Positions 44,063 through 57,423 are shown, counted from the stretch's first letter. The stretch: DNA of 64,000 bases from Gnetum montanum (GCA_015680685.1 MNCI01011140.1:837927-901926); one strand, 5' to 3'. Numbers and translations: made by a program. Notes: generated by a model from the sequence alone, not told the origin.

Positions 44063-44368
44063 GTAAGATCTTTTTCATGGGGGCTACAAATCTTAAGGTT
44101 TTAAACAAAAACTTTTTGTTCACCAAAGGGTTAATAAATACAATGATAATGAAAACCATTGATTTTTGGAAGTTTAACCTTTTCAACAACCTCCAGTATG
44201 ACTATAATCATTTATCAACATTGAAACAAAAATACTTTAATAATTAAAATTAATCAAATTAGCCATAATCATAACCTAGCTAGGTGTGACCTTTCTAATG
44301 AGATAAGATATCCTAATTATTTCATGTTACACAATAATTGCTAACCTATGGTCATGTTGTGATTACAA
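44063..44368 (+). other. Predicted intron in front of the third ORF of B
   Basis: The donor gaggtaagat (GTAAG at 44063) lies 306 nt before the ORF start. The acceptor context gtgattacaa has AA where A has AG, so splicing would no longer work here. Confidence 0.4.
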
Positions 44369-47090
44369 ATGGCACCAAGGCTAAAACAATTGAAGGAAGG
44401 AGGATCCTCTCAACCAAGTGAGAAATGACCCAGAACTAGAAGGGTCCATCAAGAACAAGCTCATGAATAAGTAGAAGAAACCCATGAAACTAGACCTCTT
44501 CAATAAGGAGCCTGAAGTGGAACCTATTAGAAAGATTCCTAGAAGAAGAGGTTGCAACAGAACAATCATAGCAAGGAGAGGCACTAGGGCCCATACAATT
44601 AGGCCCTATGATGTCCAATGCTCAATTCTCAAAGAAATGAACTTCAAGCCATTCTTGGAGCATGCTCTAGCAAAAGTGAAGACACAATTGGAAACCTCTC
44701 CCATGTGGAGAACCATCACTTCTAGTGGGAAGTGGTACATGTGAGAGACATACCTCTTCTGGAACAAGATCAAGTATATTCAAGTGTCCTATTTGACTAA
44801 AGCCATCTTGTAGGCTCTTGGCTTTCCTAATGTCAAAAATAAGTATATCTAGCGGTGTTACAAGGTTGATCGTAAGAAGTTTGGTGTAATCACACCACCG
44901 GAATGCATATACTTCAAGATAGCAACCTATCACCTCAATCCAACAGTGAGGCCTAGTAAGATGACTACCTTCTCCACCTGAGCATGTACCACTCTAAGTA
45001 GAAGATTTCTAACAAATCATACACAATTGATCTATCTAAAGATAGGAATTGGTTTCAAAGAAAATGAATGTGAAAGGAAAACCTTGCCTTTTCCATGCCT
45101 CATCCAAAAAATTTGCAAAAGGGCAAAGATAATCCACTATGCCAATGACATGATTAGACATGCTTCCATTGCCTCTTGGTCCTAGATGATGAAAGACAAG
45201 ATGCCTACCATATCCAAGAAAGAGGAGCAGTAACTACCACCTCCACCACCTAGTTAAGAAATAATGCCAGAGGCCTATGTATCCATTGAGTGCTTGCATG
45301 AAATTTGACAACATCTCTTACATGAGCAAGAGTAGCAAGTATGAACAAGTGGCAAAGATCCATTTGTATCTCAACCAGTGATGAGTCACCTTAATGAAGT
45401 GGCTTAAATAATTAGTTAGATGGAAGGAGGTGGCTCAATATTCTCATCCCAACAAATAAAGCTACCTGTGAAATTGATTAAGAGGTGACAATGTCTTTAT
45501 CTCAATGCTATTTATTCCTAGAAATTTCTAGAAATGTTGCCTCCCTTTTTGTGGGCTTGGAGAAGGGCAAGGGGGCAACTGCACTAGTGATGTAGCACTA
45601 AGGGTAAGAGATAGCTATAGAATTAATTTCTAATTGAATTATAGAAGTACTTAATGCACCTATGACATTTGTACTAGACATATCTACACTTGGAGATGTG
45701 CAAACGTTTGTAGGAACTGTCAGCAGAAGATTGAGTGTAGCCTAACATGAAGAGTTGTTAGACTGACTAGTGGGGACCAGGCAACTAATTCTGGACATCT
45801 TTGATTTTTTGGAAAATATCATTGTAACCCAATCAGAGTTGCTCAAAGAAATAGGCAAATGCATCATTCTAGAAGGACAACTCAAAATGACTCAAGGATA
45901 AAACTTATGCTTGACTATGGAGGTTGTTGAACTGCGTGCTCATTTTGCTGATCTTGCACTCCTATGCCTTGCAATAACTAGAGATGAATATTTTTAGTAG
46001 ATTCAAATATAATTAAAATAAGCTAAGGAGGGAATGGTAATAGCCCTCTTCAACTAGTCCATAATAGAAGCAAAAACCTCCTTAGTTCAAAAGGGCTTGG
46101 TTCATATGTCCTAGGAAAATGAAACATTGACCATATAAAACTATCACCTACAAAATGTTAATGTAAAAAAACAACAAATGTAGGAATTAATTCATCAACA
46201 ACAAGAGAAACTTGCTAGGGTGAACATAGAATTGAGGAAATTGGCCATAGAGAATTGAGGAAACTTGTACCTTATGCTAGAAATTTGCCATTGAAATTGC
46301 TACCTAAAAAATGAGGCTCTCGAATTTGAGAGAGTAAAGAATCACTACCATGACTAGCTTAGCTTGAAAAAATAAGTAAATGAGAAACATATCCAAGTTG
46401 CTAAGAAAAAAGTAAATGAGGCCCTCCAACAAGGAAGAGAGGTGTGAAAGCCCATCATTGATGGGCTAGATGCGTACAACAAAGTAGAGATCTGCCTAAA
46501 GGAGTTGCAAATTGAAGAAATAACAAAGTATATGGAACTGGCCAATCTTTGATATGCTAACTTGGAAATGCTAACTTCTAGATAGCTATGGTCAAAATTT
46601 GAAAAATAGGATACTAGCTTGTATTTGTTGTACAAGGCCAAGTTCAAGCACCACAAGGACACCAAGCAAAAGCTTGAGATGGTAAATGTTGAACTCAAAG
46701 TTCTTAAGGCACGATTCACTAATCAATAATCAACTACCAAGAACCTTGCCAAGAGAATGAATGATTACTAGGAGTTACACAATGCAATCAAGGTATTTAA
46801 CATTGAGTGCAAATAATTTGTTTCCTAGTTCATCAATGCTAAGGAGCTATTCCCAGGAATTCCCTATCCTTGGGATGTGCCCATTCCAACCCACACTGGC
46901 AAAGCTGTCTGGACTGTGCATGATCCTATGAGTAAGGAGGAGAAAATGAAAGCATTGCAGGATTCTTTCTACCTCTCACCAAAATTTGCAATAGTAACTA
47001 GATAGCCACAATAGCCTTGATTGCTAAATGTGCCTGAAGCTACAGAAGGTCCATCAGAGTGTCAAGAGCCTCCACTACTGACGACTATGT
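44369..47090 (+). pseudogene. Third ORF of element B (decayed)
   Basis: The start is MAPRLKQLKEGGSSQPS. Conserved parts are WRTITSSGKWYM near 44705, YKVDRKKFGVITPPECIYF near 44860, MSHLNEVA near 45381, and a long helical, Lys/Glu-rich C-terminal half with LLYKAKFKHHKDTKQKL near 46630. PYPWDVPIPTHTGKAVWTVH then DPMSKEEKMKAL follow near 46860-46960. The stretch is much better preserved at its C-terminus than in A. No membrane segment, signal peptide or known enzyme motif was seen. Confidence 0.6.
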
Positions 47091-47315
47091 GATGTTTCCA
47101 AATAGTCTTCACAACATTAGAGGACATGTTGTTTGATTTTTTTTTGGTGTTCCATTTTGTGTTGTAAACATCACAATTTGTATTTTTGTTCATTCATACA
47201 TCAGGGCACTTAGTTTTGTGATGTAGTCTTGTTGAGTCATGTCCTAGTCAGTAATTCCATACCTTTCCAATTTTGTAAATAACTCAATGACAAGTTTTCA
47301 TTCAGTTGTAGTGGT

Positions 47316-48162
47316 ATGATGAGTCATAGATTGGTCACATTGATGAGGCACAGTCAACTGAGCACTATCAATTTAGGGTCTATTCTCACCTATAAATATG
47401 TGCCAACCCACAATGTTTAGGCATCTTTCAATCATAGTTGTAGTAAAGCTCTTGGATTTTTTTCATTTGAAAGTTAGAATATTTTCCTAAGTGCCTAGAA
47501 CGGGAGTCATTGAGTGTACAAATATTTATTCAAGCACTGTTGTACCTAAGAATGATAGTGTGTGCAAAAATAAAGACAAACTTCTTGATAAACATTCTAG
47601 CATTCTAGATAGTTTAAATGTTTCATTCATGCATTTAATGTTTTTAGCTATTTATTCAATGTTTTCTAATAATTAAGATAATTAAGTAATTAAGGGAGAT
47701 AAGCTAAATAATAATTAAGTAAACACATAAGTATGACCACTTCAACCATGTGTATGATGTTTGGTAATCCTAGTAGCACTTAATGCTTGGTAACCTAGCA
47801 ATGTTATATGTGTTTAGGATGTGTATGGTAAGTGGGACTAGATACTTATGTTAGGACTAGTTGAATAGTAGTTAGCTCATTAGATTAAAGTAAATAATAA
47901 ATTACTTTATTTTCTATCTTATTTATTTCAACCACTGAAACCATACAATATAAAATGAAAAAAAGCATGTGCCTCAATTACATTTAAACCATACCCTTGA
48001 GCTTCACAAGTGTAGTTGGGAAAACAACAAACATCCTCAATGTAAACTTTACTTCCTAGAGAACTAGTGCATCAAAAACTATAGTCCACGGAATTTGCTA
48101 GATCGTACGTGAATGATTTTTGATTCATATGGTTAAGCATACAGGTACATCATAGCTTATTA
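47316..48162 (+). repeat. 3' LTR of element B
   Basis: The start TGATGAGTCATAG follows the tract tcagttgtagtggta. The TATA box is at 47391-47399. The end is degraded to cttatta where others have ctcatca. Length 847 bp. It aligns with the LTR of A over most of its length. Confidence 0.85.
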
Positions 48163-48839
48163 GCTACTACTTTGAAACTTTGATTCAATTATGCTAAGTT
48201 GCTACTTCATGGCTTCTACTATCAACACTACATAATATAATATGTATTTCTACATAGTAAATTCTTTAGAAGAATAGTTCTTTTGTAACACATTCCTTTT
48301 CTTCCCACTTTACTTTGGCATTTTGAAATTATCTTTCAACTATTATCCTTTTTCAAAGTTACCTTCTTCCATGAAGTACCTTCTTTGTTTTAATCAAGTG
48401 TCTTCCTTTTAGCATTATAACATCATTGTTAAGGTTCTTAAATGGTTTATGTTTTGTTATGAAAATTTATCTCCTTTCATATTTGGCTACATATCTTCAT
48501 TAAATGTAAAGAAATATGTTTCATTTATTATTCTTTATAATTACAAAATTAGTTTAACAACCCCTTCAATGGACAAAATGTTCTTATGAAATACTTTTGA
48601 TTATAACATTTATGCAATGTAAATCACCGTACTAGCTAATTAGGCAATTTATCACTTTTATAATGTTATTTAGTTAATACATTCGTCACCTTTTTAAAAA
48701 AATTTAAAAAAAATAAGAAGGGAGTAAAAAGATTCTCTTTAATACATTATGAAGGATTACAACATTGAATAAAATTTTCTCATCAAATCCATGACTAATA
48801 GTTCATCATTATCATCATCAGCATAGGATATAAGTTAGA
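48163..48839. other. Region without recognised features
   Basis: AT-rich spacer between elements B and G. No ORF or RNA gene is supported. Confidence 0.4.
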
Positions 48840-49825
48840 TGATAAGTGACAAGTACACCCAACACCCAACCATACAATCTACAAGAATCATAGTAGACCA
48901 TGTTATAATGCATGGAATAAATAGATTATACATCTAGAAGTAGAGTGGGTTGATCTTAGGTTGATGTCTTTCCAACCAGACTTGTAGTGATCCTTTTATC
49001 TTGTATGTTTAAGTCTATTTGAGATACATAATAAATGATGTTGATTGATCATGATCTAAATTTAAGTAAAATAAGGAATTAATATTTAATTTATCTAATT
49101 AAAAAATAAAAAGAAATTAAATCCTAAGCTAGCCTATAGGAGATTAGTGTCCATTCCTCAACCTATCATTATGTTCCTAGATATTTTGTGCTAACTATTG
49201 GGATCATCAAACTAGTGCACCATTGGGCTTACCAAGTGTCTAATTGTAGGGATAAACAAACTAGCATAAGTCTAAAGCTTAAGATCAAGTCACACTCATT
49301 CAACCAATGGTTTAATGTATAAGAAAATGTAAATAGTATGCTAGAAAAGTAATAAATAAACATGGAAAAATAAATGTAAGAAAGAAAATATAGTTTAAGT
49401 CAAAGTGTTGCAATGTGAAGGAACCAATCTCAATCTTTATTGTCACTCATGGATGCATCTGGGCATAACCATGTGAATAAAGACATCATACAAATAACTC
49501 AATTATAACTTGTGGGAACTTACCAATTGCTACAAGGAATGAGAAATAAAATTAATAGATTCTATATACTATGAACTAAAAAATATTATTATTATTATTA
49601 TGCCAGTGCAATGCATGTATTTATAGGCAAAATATGATATTACAACATCACATTTGTAATTTCACATCAAAAGCTATGATATTGTAAATATGATATTGCA
49701 ATAGATTGACGAGACTTTTATTTTATTATTTATTAATTCTACGACAATGGTTATGTGAGAGTTTCTTGATAAAACATCTTACTTAGCCTTAATCTTTCCC
49801 ATATATGATACATGATATTTCATCA
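48840..49825 (-). repeat. 3' LTR of antisense element G
   Basis: On the minus strand it runs from TGATGAAATATC at 49825 to CACTTATCA at 48840, 986 bp. It aligns with F's LTR, for example the cctaagctagcc and ctcaatctttattgtc blocks. A U3 with GATAT palindromes (about 49625-49705) precedes a TATA box (tataaatacatgc, about 49623). A microsatellite (att)n lies near 49576. Confidence 0.75.
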
Positions 49826-51630
49826 TACCTCTACAACTTACTAGAAACTCATTCTCAAGTTGTGCAAAATGGAAAAAGTTTCAAAAAATTATGATGTGAC
49901 TATAACTAAAGTGACTATATAATTAAATTTATGAAAACAATTCAGGTTCCAAATTTTACAAAATTTCAAAATAAGTAGTCTTTGTACAAATTTTACATCA
50001 TGAAAAATTGTTACAAATGATTAACTTTGAAGAATTGCAATTCATGTAGCATATGTTCTTCACCCTTCTTCTTGAATTGCTAATAAATGGTCATATTATT
50101 CTCTTTAGTGCTTCGGGGACCTCTTTTCTTTTAAACTTGTTTGAGAACCTCTGCATGCACTAGAATATCATGTTCCTAATCATTTCCTTCAAATTTTTCT
50201 TGATGTTACATAGGTTTTCTTGATCTCTTAGTTGCCAACTACATTAAGGACCAAAAGATCAATGAGTTAACACTTAATTAGAGAGAATTTATTCATTTTC
50301 ATACCCATCTTATATAATTTTAAGATAATGTTTTTATTATATGACATCATAAATTATCAGTTTTGGCAAGAATTTTAACTCCTCTCCCCCGTGACTAAAT
50401 CACACCTTTGGTGTGCATTAGTGTAAGATTTATAAATTAAGATATTTTATGTTCATAGGATAAGGTTTGAAGGAAAAAATGAAAACTTTAAGATTAAAAT
50501 AAGCCACATAGGATTGTAAGACGTTTCTAATGAAAATGTAACTAATCATCAATAAGAGTTATCTAAGTAGATCCTTCCCATAGTAGGCTTCTACCTTCTT
50601 ACCCTCAGATAAGCACTAACTAAGATATCCATAGACACCATAACAATTTAATATTAACAAAAAGAAAAAATCAAAAGAATGTTCATTAGTCATTTACACA
50701 AATTCATAACATATTAGCATAACCTAAAAATATTGATTTATAATGATTTAATGAGATGGATTGGTAAGAAAGGGAAGAAGAAGTATGACATGAGGTACCA
50801 TGGCCATAAAGATAATGTACCTTGTGTATTTATTGTGATTAATTTGAATCACCTAACCTTTCTATTTAGACTCAATACCAAGTCATATCTCATTCAATGG
50901 GATTGCATTGTGTTATTCTCAAAACTACTATCCAATGATCAATTGAAAAAAGCGACATAGCTTTAAGACTATCTTCTTAACTTGTTAGGGGAAATGACAT
51001 GAAGCATACTAGCTTAGTAGTTAATTAATTAAAATTTTATCTTGGATCATTGATAAATGATACATCTTTAGATACAGATCATACGCCTTTCTAGTCATAT
51101 GTTGAGGCTAGTCCCAAGATATTTTCTTAATAGAGGTCTACCTTAGAATATGAGTCACATGACATTCTAGTGATATATTAAGAGGTTAGGCTTTCATTTA
51201 TCCACCACCCTCCTAGGACCCTACCTTGAGAGAATGAGCATTGAGCCTTTAGGTAATAGTCCTTTTTAAATTTGTTAATTACTTGATAAGGGTCTACCTT
51301 TAAACATGGGTTACATGCTTACCAAGTAAGATTGTTTTTAAGGTTTATTTCCCTTTTTATCTCTTTATATCTCATAGTCCAAGTAGTTCTGCACTAAAAT
51401 AATAGATCCTAAGATAATGCCTAGAGAAGCCAACAAATTTCTTTGATTTCATACCATTTGCTATTCTTCCTTGGTTCTTTCTTCTTTCTTTTGTGTTTAA
51501 TGATTATGAATTTCATTAACTTTTTAGGATTAAAAAGATTGCATTGTGCTCATTGTAATAACCTCTTATTAATGAATGATGGAATGGTTAATGAAGTGGT
51601 CTCACTAATCATTGTAAATGTAATACTTAT
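49826..51630 (-). mobile_element. Remnant of the 3' interior of element G, antisense
   Basis: Directly beside the LTR, the minus strand reads agtaagttgtagaggta, close to the tract of B (cagttgtagtggta), and upstream ttttgcacaacttgag resembles B's ttttgtaaataactc. A Lys/Glu-rich stretch lies at about 50040-50200 (AEVLKQV*KKRGPRSTKENN), which may be third-ORF debris. Nothing recognisable follows to 51630. Confidence 0.45.
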
Positions 51631-52499
51631 TGATAAAGTTAAGTTTTTCAAGGACTACGATATCGGATATACGATATTGTAGCACTAGCTATGTTATCAT
51701 ATATGAGATATTGTGGGATGCATGCCATCCTATAAATACAACACTTAGGTGCACAGATCTGCAAAAATTTTCATTCCATAGTAGTGTAACTCTTGAAGTT
51801 TATTATTATGCTTTTAGTTCTAAGCACTTAGAAGTTTGAATGCCCATAGTATAGTACGATGTAGTGTAGGGAGTCTTTATTCCAACATCTTGTACTTAGG
51901 CACAAGTGTGATCGACAATAAAGATCGAGCTATTTCATACTATTGTAGCATTATCCTAGTTTACTATTTTACTTAGAATAATGTTTACTTTTTTCTTAGT
52001 TAATGTTTACTTTTTCATGCATTTTACCATTACTGTTGTTAAGCAGAATTAGTATGATTGATCTCGAGCACTTAAGTGTAATTTCTTGGTAGCCCAGTAG
52101 TGCTATCGCTTGGTTTGTCTAGTAGTGAAGTACTTGGTAATCCTAGTAGTAGTTACATGAAGCTCAAGGTATGTACGAAAGGTTAGGATTGGATACTCAT
52201 CACCTTAGGATAGAATATATTTTTTTACCATTTTAGTTACACTTAGATTTAGAAACTCTTTCTACTTCACCATGTTCACTAGGAGTAACAACGGCCCTAC
52301 AACATGAGTCATCATATACCTCACTATGAGTTGAACCATACACATAAACTTCACTAGCTCCACATGGGAAGACAATAGTCATGGACTTAAATCAATTACT
52401 AGCGTAATCACATTACCTTGTCCATGGATTGCAATTTGATTGTGCATGAAACACTTGTGATTTGTATGGTTGGGTGTTGGATTGCTCCACCACTCATCA
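51631..52499 (+). repeat. 5' LTR of element E
   Basis: TGATAAAGTTAAG to CACTCATCA, 869 bp. The U3 holds acgatatcggatatacgata (51657-51676) and further ATAT palindromes, with a TATA box (ctataaataca) near 51731. The primer-binding site adjoins the right end. Confidence 0.88.
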
Positions 52500-52500
52500 T

Positions 52501-52518
52501 TGGTGTCGGTGCTAGGGA
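52501..52518 (+). other. Primer-binding site of element E (tRNA-Asp type)
   Basis: The sequence tggtgtcggtgctaggga matches the complement of the tRNA-Asp 3' end at 13 of 18 positions. Confidence 0.65.
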
Positions 52519-52629
52519 CTAGTCAATGTATGTTAAGAAATGATTTCAAAAATTTTTTTGTATCAAAACTCAATGTGAAAATTCATAACTCCAAAATAAG
52601 CACACTTAAAAAACATCTTAAACTATAAC

Positions 52630-54100
52630 ATGGATTCAAAAAAGAATACAACATCACCTGCCAAGGAACCATAGAGAAGCAATGACAAAATTGGTGAAGA
52701 AGAAGAATGGAAGATGCCAATGCAAACAAAAATCACTTATGCTCACACTGATTCTTATCATCTAGATTTTAATTTTATCTTCTATTAGGATAGACAAATG
52801 AGGTGAAGAGACATGCAGGGCAACATAGTCCTACCTCCAGAATGTGTAACACTTAGCATGCTCCAAACTATCTTAAGGGGAATGCATTTGGACCAAATTT
52901 AGCAAGGGTACCATGTGACTCATCACAGGCCAAGATCCTATGAATCCACAATGAAGTAGATGAGGAAAGATGCTACTATGGAAATCAAACACATACACAA
53001 CAAAGGGAAGTAGGTTAACACTTTTGTTATCTTGGAAGAATTTTATGTTGATGAATTCATCATAGAACAACTCCACCAAAATCTTGAAGAGTCTTCAAAA
53101 ACACCTCTAATCATACTTGAGGAACCTAAAAAAGTTTAACTTCATTCCACTCTATCAGAGATACATAGAAGGGATGTTACTAACAAAAAGCTTAAGCAAG
53201 ACTCAAGGCCAAGATTTTTTGTTGGGCCTTACAAAGGATAACATAGGATTCATTAAAGGAGGCCAAGCTAGCACCATTCTCCTACTACCTCATCCACCTC
53301 ATCACGATCGTTGATAGATTCTAATAGAAGAAGATATAGGTACCGAGATTATGATAGAGAAAAAAGAAGGACTCATGACCATCATGAATATCATTCAAGA
53401 CATTTACAGGAGATAGGGACATATGCACTTAATTCTAGATTTGTTAAAAAATAGATGCCCAAAAAAGTTACCTTATCCTTAAGGTAACTAAAGGCAAAAC
53501 TTCCAACCCATGTACTATCCCAATTGAGCTTTTCCATAGCCACAAGAATATTATTATCAATAGAGACAACAATCCCAATGATGGGCCATGCCATCACCTC
53601 ATCAACATTATCCATATAGGCAACCAGATCCATGTGGATATTTTTGTACAACATCCAATCTATCCTGGAAATGATTTTATCCAAACTTCACAATACTATC
53701 CCATAGAGTACTATAAACTAACACTACCAAGAAAAGATCCAAACCCATACATGCATTCATCAGCAACTAGTTCAAATTAACACCTAAATCCTCTACCACC
53801 AATGCCTCCTCCTATCATGCAGGGGGAATTTCCATCACAACTACAACAAAAGAACACAACTAGGATAATTAGTTTCCAAGAAATGGTGATTGCATATGAA
53901 TCATAACCTAGGAAATGATCGTTCATTCGAAAAAGCCTTGAAAAGATTCAACAGATGAAGAATACATCTACTTCCACTCCATCTACATAAAATCCTCCTT
54001 AATACAACAAGCTTCTATCTTCATCAAATCTAGATGTCACAATTTTCATGCTTACTTAAAGGATCACTTATCGGATAAGGCAAGGGATCTTCCACATAAG
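52630..54100 (+). pseudogene. gag of element E lacking the capsid core (decayed)
   Basis: The start is MDSKKNTTSPAKEP, followed by the N-terminal domain (YHLDFNFIFY*DRQ) and an Arg/His-rich stretch (DSNRRRYRYRDYDREKRRTH). Near 53395 the frame passes directly from DHHEYHSRH to LQEIGTYALNSR. In C those two positions are separated by about 1 kb holding the capsid-like core and the Cys knuckle. The linker that follows resembles C to the protease. The copy is doubly dead: stops plus loss of the particle-forming core. Confidence 0.75.
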
Positions 54101-54640
54101 AAAATTGATCCAAGAAGCCCCTTAGTTTATCTTTGGATATCAAGACAAAAATCATGCAAAGCACTACTTGATTCTAGGTTAGAAGTGAATCTAATCTTAC
54201 GAGACATGTATCAGGCTAAGAATCTACTACTGCTAAAGAAGAGTAACATCTGGTTAGAGCTTGTAGACTAGTCAATCATAGTTCTACTAGGAAAAATGGT
54301 TAATGTGATTGCAACCATCAGTAACTTGTCCTACCCTATAGATTTTCTAGTAATCCATGTGGAAAAAAATGAAGGAAAATTCCCAATTATTATGGAAAGA
54401 GCTTCGCTTAGCACTGTTGATACTAATCTTGGAATTCTTGACTTGTCCTTGGATATTTCCAAGGAAGATAAAGCTAGCATCATACAAAGATGAAGAGTTC
54501 CACGTATCGCATACAACAACAATGGATGCAATTGCATGCAAAGAATATGGGCTATCAAATGAAATGATACCAAAGCATGCAATAAATGTGTAGAAGAAGT
54601 ATGTGTGCAAAATTATCTATATGCAGCATCCACATAGTAA
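54101..54640 (+). pseudogene. Protease of element E (decayed)
   Basis: LLDSRLEVNLILRDMY keeps the Asp (54170-54172) but has Arg instead of Gly two residues on. IDFLVIHVEKNEGKFPIIME and DLSLDISKE follow, open at 54296-54493. Confidence 0.72.
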
Positions 54641-54789
54641 GAAGACACCCAGTGGCTGATCACAAATGAAGATACACAAAGCTACAAGTACATGAGACTA
54701 AAGGAACAAATGTTTAGTGCCTACATTGAAGAGATTGATAAATAAGATCAAGTAAGGAAAAGGCACTTCCACCCATGAAAAAATCATGA

Positions 54790-55960
54790 AGAAGAGATAG
54801 ACTGAGGATGTTTGGAAATTCCAAACACTATGAAACTAAAGCTGTTAGAACTAAAGGCCCTACTAGCAACATTGAAATATGCATTTTTTAACAATAAGAA
54901 GCTGATAATAATCAATGTCACTTTGAAAGAAAAACAAAAAAGAAAGTTACTAGAAGTTATTAACATATGGCCTACTGCATTTTCATGGTCTTATGATGAA
55001 ATCACAAGAATTAATCCAAGAATCTATTAACATCAGATATACACTGATCCATTAGTCAAGCCACGATGCCAATCCCAAAGAAGGCTCAATCCTAAACTCA
55101 AAGAAGTAGTTAAGAAAGAGTTGGAGAAATTGATAAAGGCAAGATTCATCCATCCTATTGTAAATAGTGAAGGGGTTAGTTCCTTAGTGATTGTTTCAAA
55201 TAAAGGGATTAAATGGAAAGTCTGCATTAACTTCCAAATGTTAAATGCTACTACATTTAAGGATTACTTCCCTTTGACATTTGTTGATTAGGTCCTTGAC
55301 ACCATTACAACACATGTGTACTACAGTTTATTGGATGGATACAATGGATATAATCATATTTGCACTACATCTGAGGACCAAGAGAAAACAATGTTCACTA
55401 GTCCGTGGAGAACATTTACCTACAAGTAGATGCAATTTGGTCTTTGTAATGTGCCCACCACATTCTAGAAACTAGTGCTCAGTATCTTCTAGAAGTAAAT
55501 TGGAAATGGCATAGAAGTGTTTATAGGTGATTTTTTGACATATGGGCTAGATTTCAAACAAGCACTAGACTAGTTAGAGAAGGTACTAAAAGATGTGTCA
55601 AAACCAATCTTAAGCCCAATTAGTAGAAGAGATATCCCATGGTCTAGGTAGGTATAGTATTGGAACATAAAATCTCCCAAAAAGGCATCAAGGTAAATCC
55701 TAAAAAGATTAGAGTCATCCATAATATTACTCGAAGGCCACAAATAGTGAAAGATGTGAGATCATTCTTAGGTCACATGGGATATTATAGAAGATTCATA
55801 GAAAACTTTTCAAACATACCCAAACCGCTTATGGAACTTACAAAGAAGGATGCACCCTTTGAATGCACAAAGTCATGTGAAAAAACATTCAAAGCTTTAA
55901 AGTAGAAACTAGTGGAGACACCAATCCTTCAAGTTCTAGATTGGTCAAGACCTTTTTATA
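54790..55960 (+). pseudogene. Reverse transcriptase of element E (decayed)
   Basis: LLELKALLATLKYAFFNNKKL and NPKLKEVVKKELEKL-like blocks lead to LLDGYNGYNH and FTSPWRTFTYK. The catalytic box reads EVFIGDFLTYG: FIGD at 55520-55531, so the first Asp of the usual FMDD is Gly. HKISQKGIKVNPKKIRVIHN and VRSFLGHMGYYRRFIENFS are open at 55660-55905. Confidence 0.85.
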
Positions 55961-56240
55961 TCATGATCGATGCTTCCAACTATGCACTTGGTGTAGTATT
56001 GATACAATTAGATGATCACTAGAGCATAATTAAACTACATCAAAACAAAAAAAAGGAGTTGATAGCTATGGTGTATGCACTTGAGAAGATAAGACATTAC
56101 ATGCTTAGATATCAAATCTATGTCCATACTGAACATAGTGCCATTTGATTTCATTCCAAAGATCAAGCAAAACCTTTATCAGACCAATTTTTTGATGAAG
56201 ATCTATTTACTAAAATAGTAAAAGTTATGAATTCAACAAG
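55961..56240 (+). pseudogene. RNase H of element E (decayed, with deletions)
   Basis: MIDASNYALGVVLIQLDD is followed by a deletion of the segment before KKELIAMVYALEKIRHYM. VHTEHSAI has Glu where B has the last Asp. After SAI the sequence jumps to SDQFFDEDLF, skipping the MNKP...SWLRWD stretch of B. Confidence 0.75.
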
Positions 56241-56329
56241 GAAACCATGGATTGTAGAATATCTGACTTATCTATCAACATAAGAGCTCCTTATTGAATG
56301 CAAGAAAATAACATGAGCAATTCTTTCAT

Positions 56330-57400
56330 AGAGTAAAATAATATATGAAATGGTAATCTATAAAATATTTATTCGGATGGGCTCATTAGATGGTGTGTGC
56401 CAGACTGTGACCAACAGAGAGTCTTATAATACATCCATGAAGGCCCATGTGGTGGTCACTATGCAGGGCACAGAATGGCACTCAAGTTGATGATAGTAGA
56501 CTACTTTGGGCCTACCTTGTTTAGAGATGCCCACACTTCTATGTGATCTTGTGAGTAATGCCAAAGATATGGAGGAGTTATAGCTAGATATGAAGGACCA
56601 CAACATTGGATATAGCCACTTGAACCTTTTGACATATGGGAAATAGATTTTATGGGGCCCATAACACTGATGTCAAATGAAAAAGGACACATCATTGTGA
56701 CTGTGGATTACTATATGAAATGGATAGAGGCAACAATAGTAAAAGATTGTAAAGCAAAGATAGCTGTCAAATTCTTTCAACAACACATGGTGAATACATT
56801 TGGAGTATGATAAATGCTCATATCAAGCAACAGAACTCACTTCAATGGCACTACATTCAAAAAGCTCATGCAACAACTTGGGATGAACCATAAGTTAACA
56901 ACACCATATCATCCCCAAGTGAATGGTCAAGTCGAAGTAACTAACCATGAAATTACTATGATACTTACTAGAATGGTCAAGCTGATAGAGCTACTACCAA
57001 TGAACTTAGCCTTGACTTGAGCTTAGCTGAATGAAAATGTCTCATGAATTTGAATCTTTTAGATGAGAACAAGCTTGTAGCACTCATGAGTAACAAATTC
57101 CATAAACATTAATCCAAAAATATTAGGCAAGATACACAAATAAGGCACGTAACTATACAACTGGGTGATAAGGTCCTTTACTATTATCCTAATCATCTAC
57201 CCCAAAAAGCTAAATTTAAGACACTCTAGGATGAACCATATATTGTTCAAGCCACTTATCCATTTGGTAACTTACATATCTACCATCCATCTCATCCATG
57301 TAAGCACATTCTTATCAATAGCCAACAAGTCAAATTCTATTACGAATATTCCAAAGAATCTACCCAATCCATCCAATAGTCCTCTACCCATTCTATCTTC
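56330..57400 (+). pseudogene. Integrase of element E (decayed, deleted in the core)
   Basis: The zinc region reads IHEGPCGGHYAGHRM. Core: EIDFMGP keeps the first Asp (56646-56648). The second site is SSNRTHF, lacking the Asp. HPQVNGQVEVTNHEIT keeps the Glu. About 140 bp after that point are missing relative to B, joining at about 56978. A C-terminal stretch with QLGDKVL-like sequence follows. Confidence 0.82.
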
Positions 57401-57423
57401 TATTTAACTTATTCTAATGATAT

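Larger units (their letters stand above)
28534..48162 (+). mobile_element. Element B: Athila-type Ty3/gypsy retrotransposon, host of element C
   Basis: Order: truncated 5' LTR (28534-28977), primer-binding site, gag to 31191, element C, then the rest of gag, protease, RT, RNase H and integrase (38206-42250), an internal promoter-like region, third ORF and 3' LTR (47316-48162). The two LTR pieces align from the taagtatgacc block to the end. The gag sequence on either side of C aligns with C's own gag around 34250-34350, showing that it is a single interrupted gene. Without C the element would be about 12.6 kb. Confidence 0.88.

Noticed and set aside
46354-46719. 121-codon antisense ORF with a hydrophobic look
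   Set aside because: It is the reverse of the Lys/Glu-rich third ORF of B. Reversed AAG/GAA codons give Leu/Phe, which mimics a membrane protein.
49576-49600. (ATT)n run and other short microsatellites as regulatory sites
   Set aside because: Simple repeats of this length are common in AT-rich DNA, and nothing ties them to a function here.
50733-50960. 75-codon plus-strand ORF
   Set aside because: It lies in AT-rich debris beside element G with no motif or second copy to support coding.
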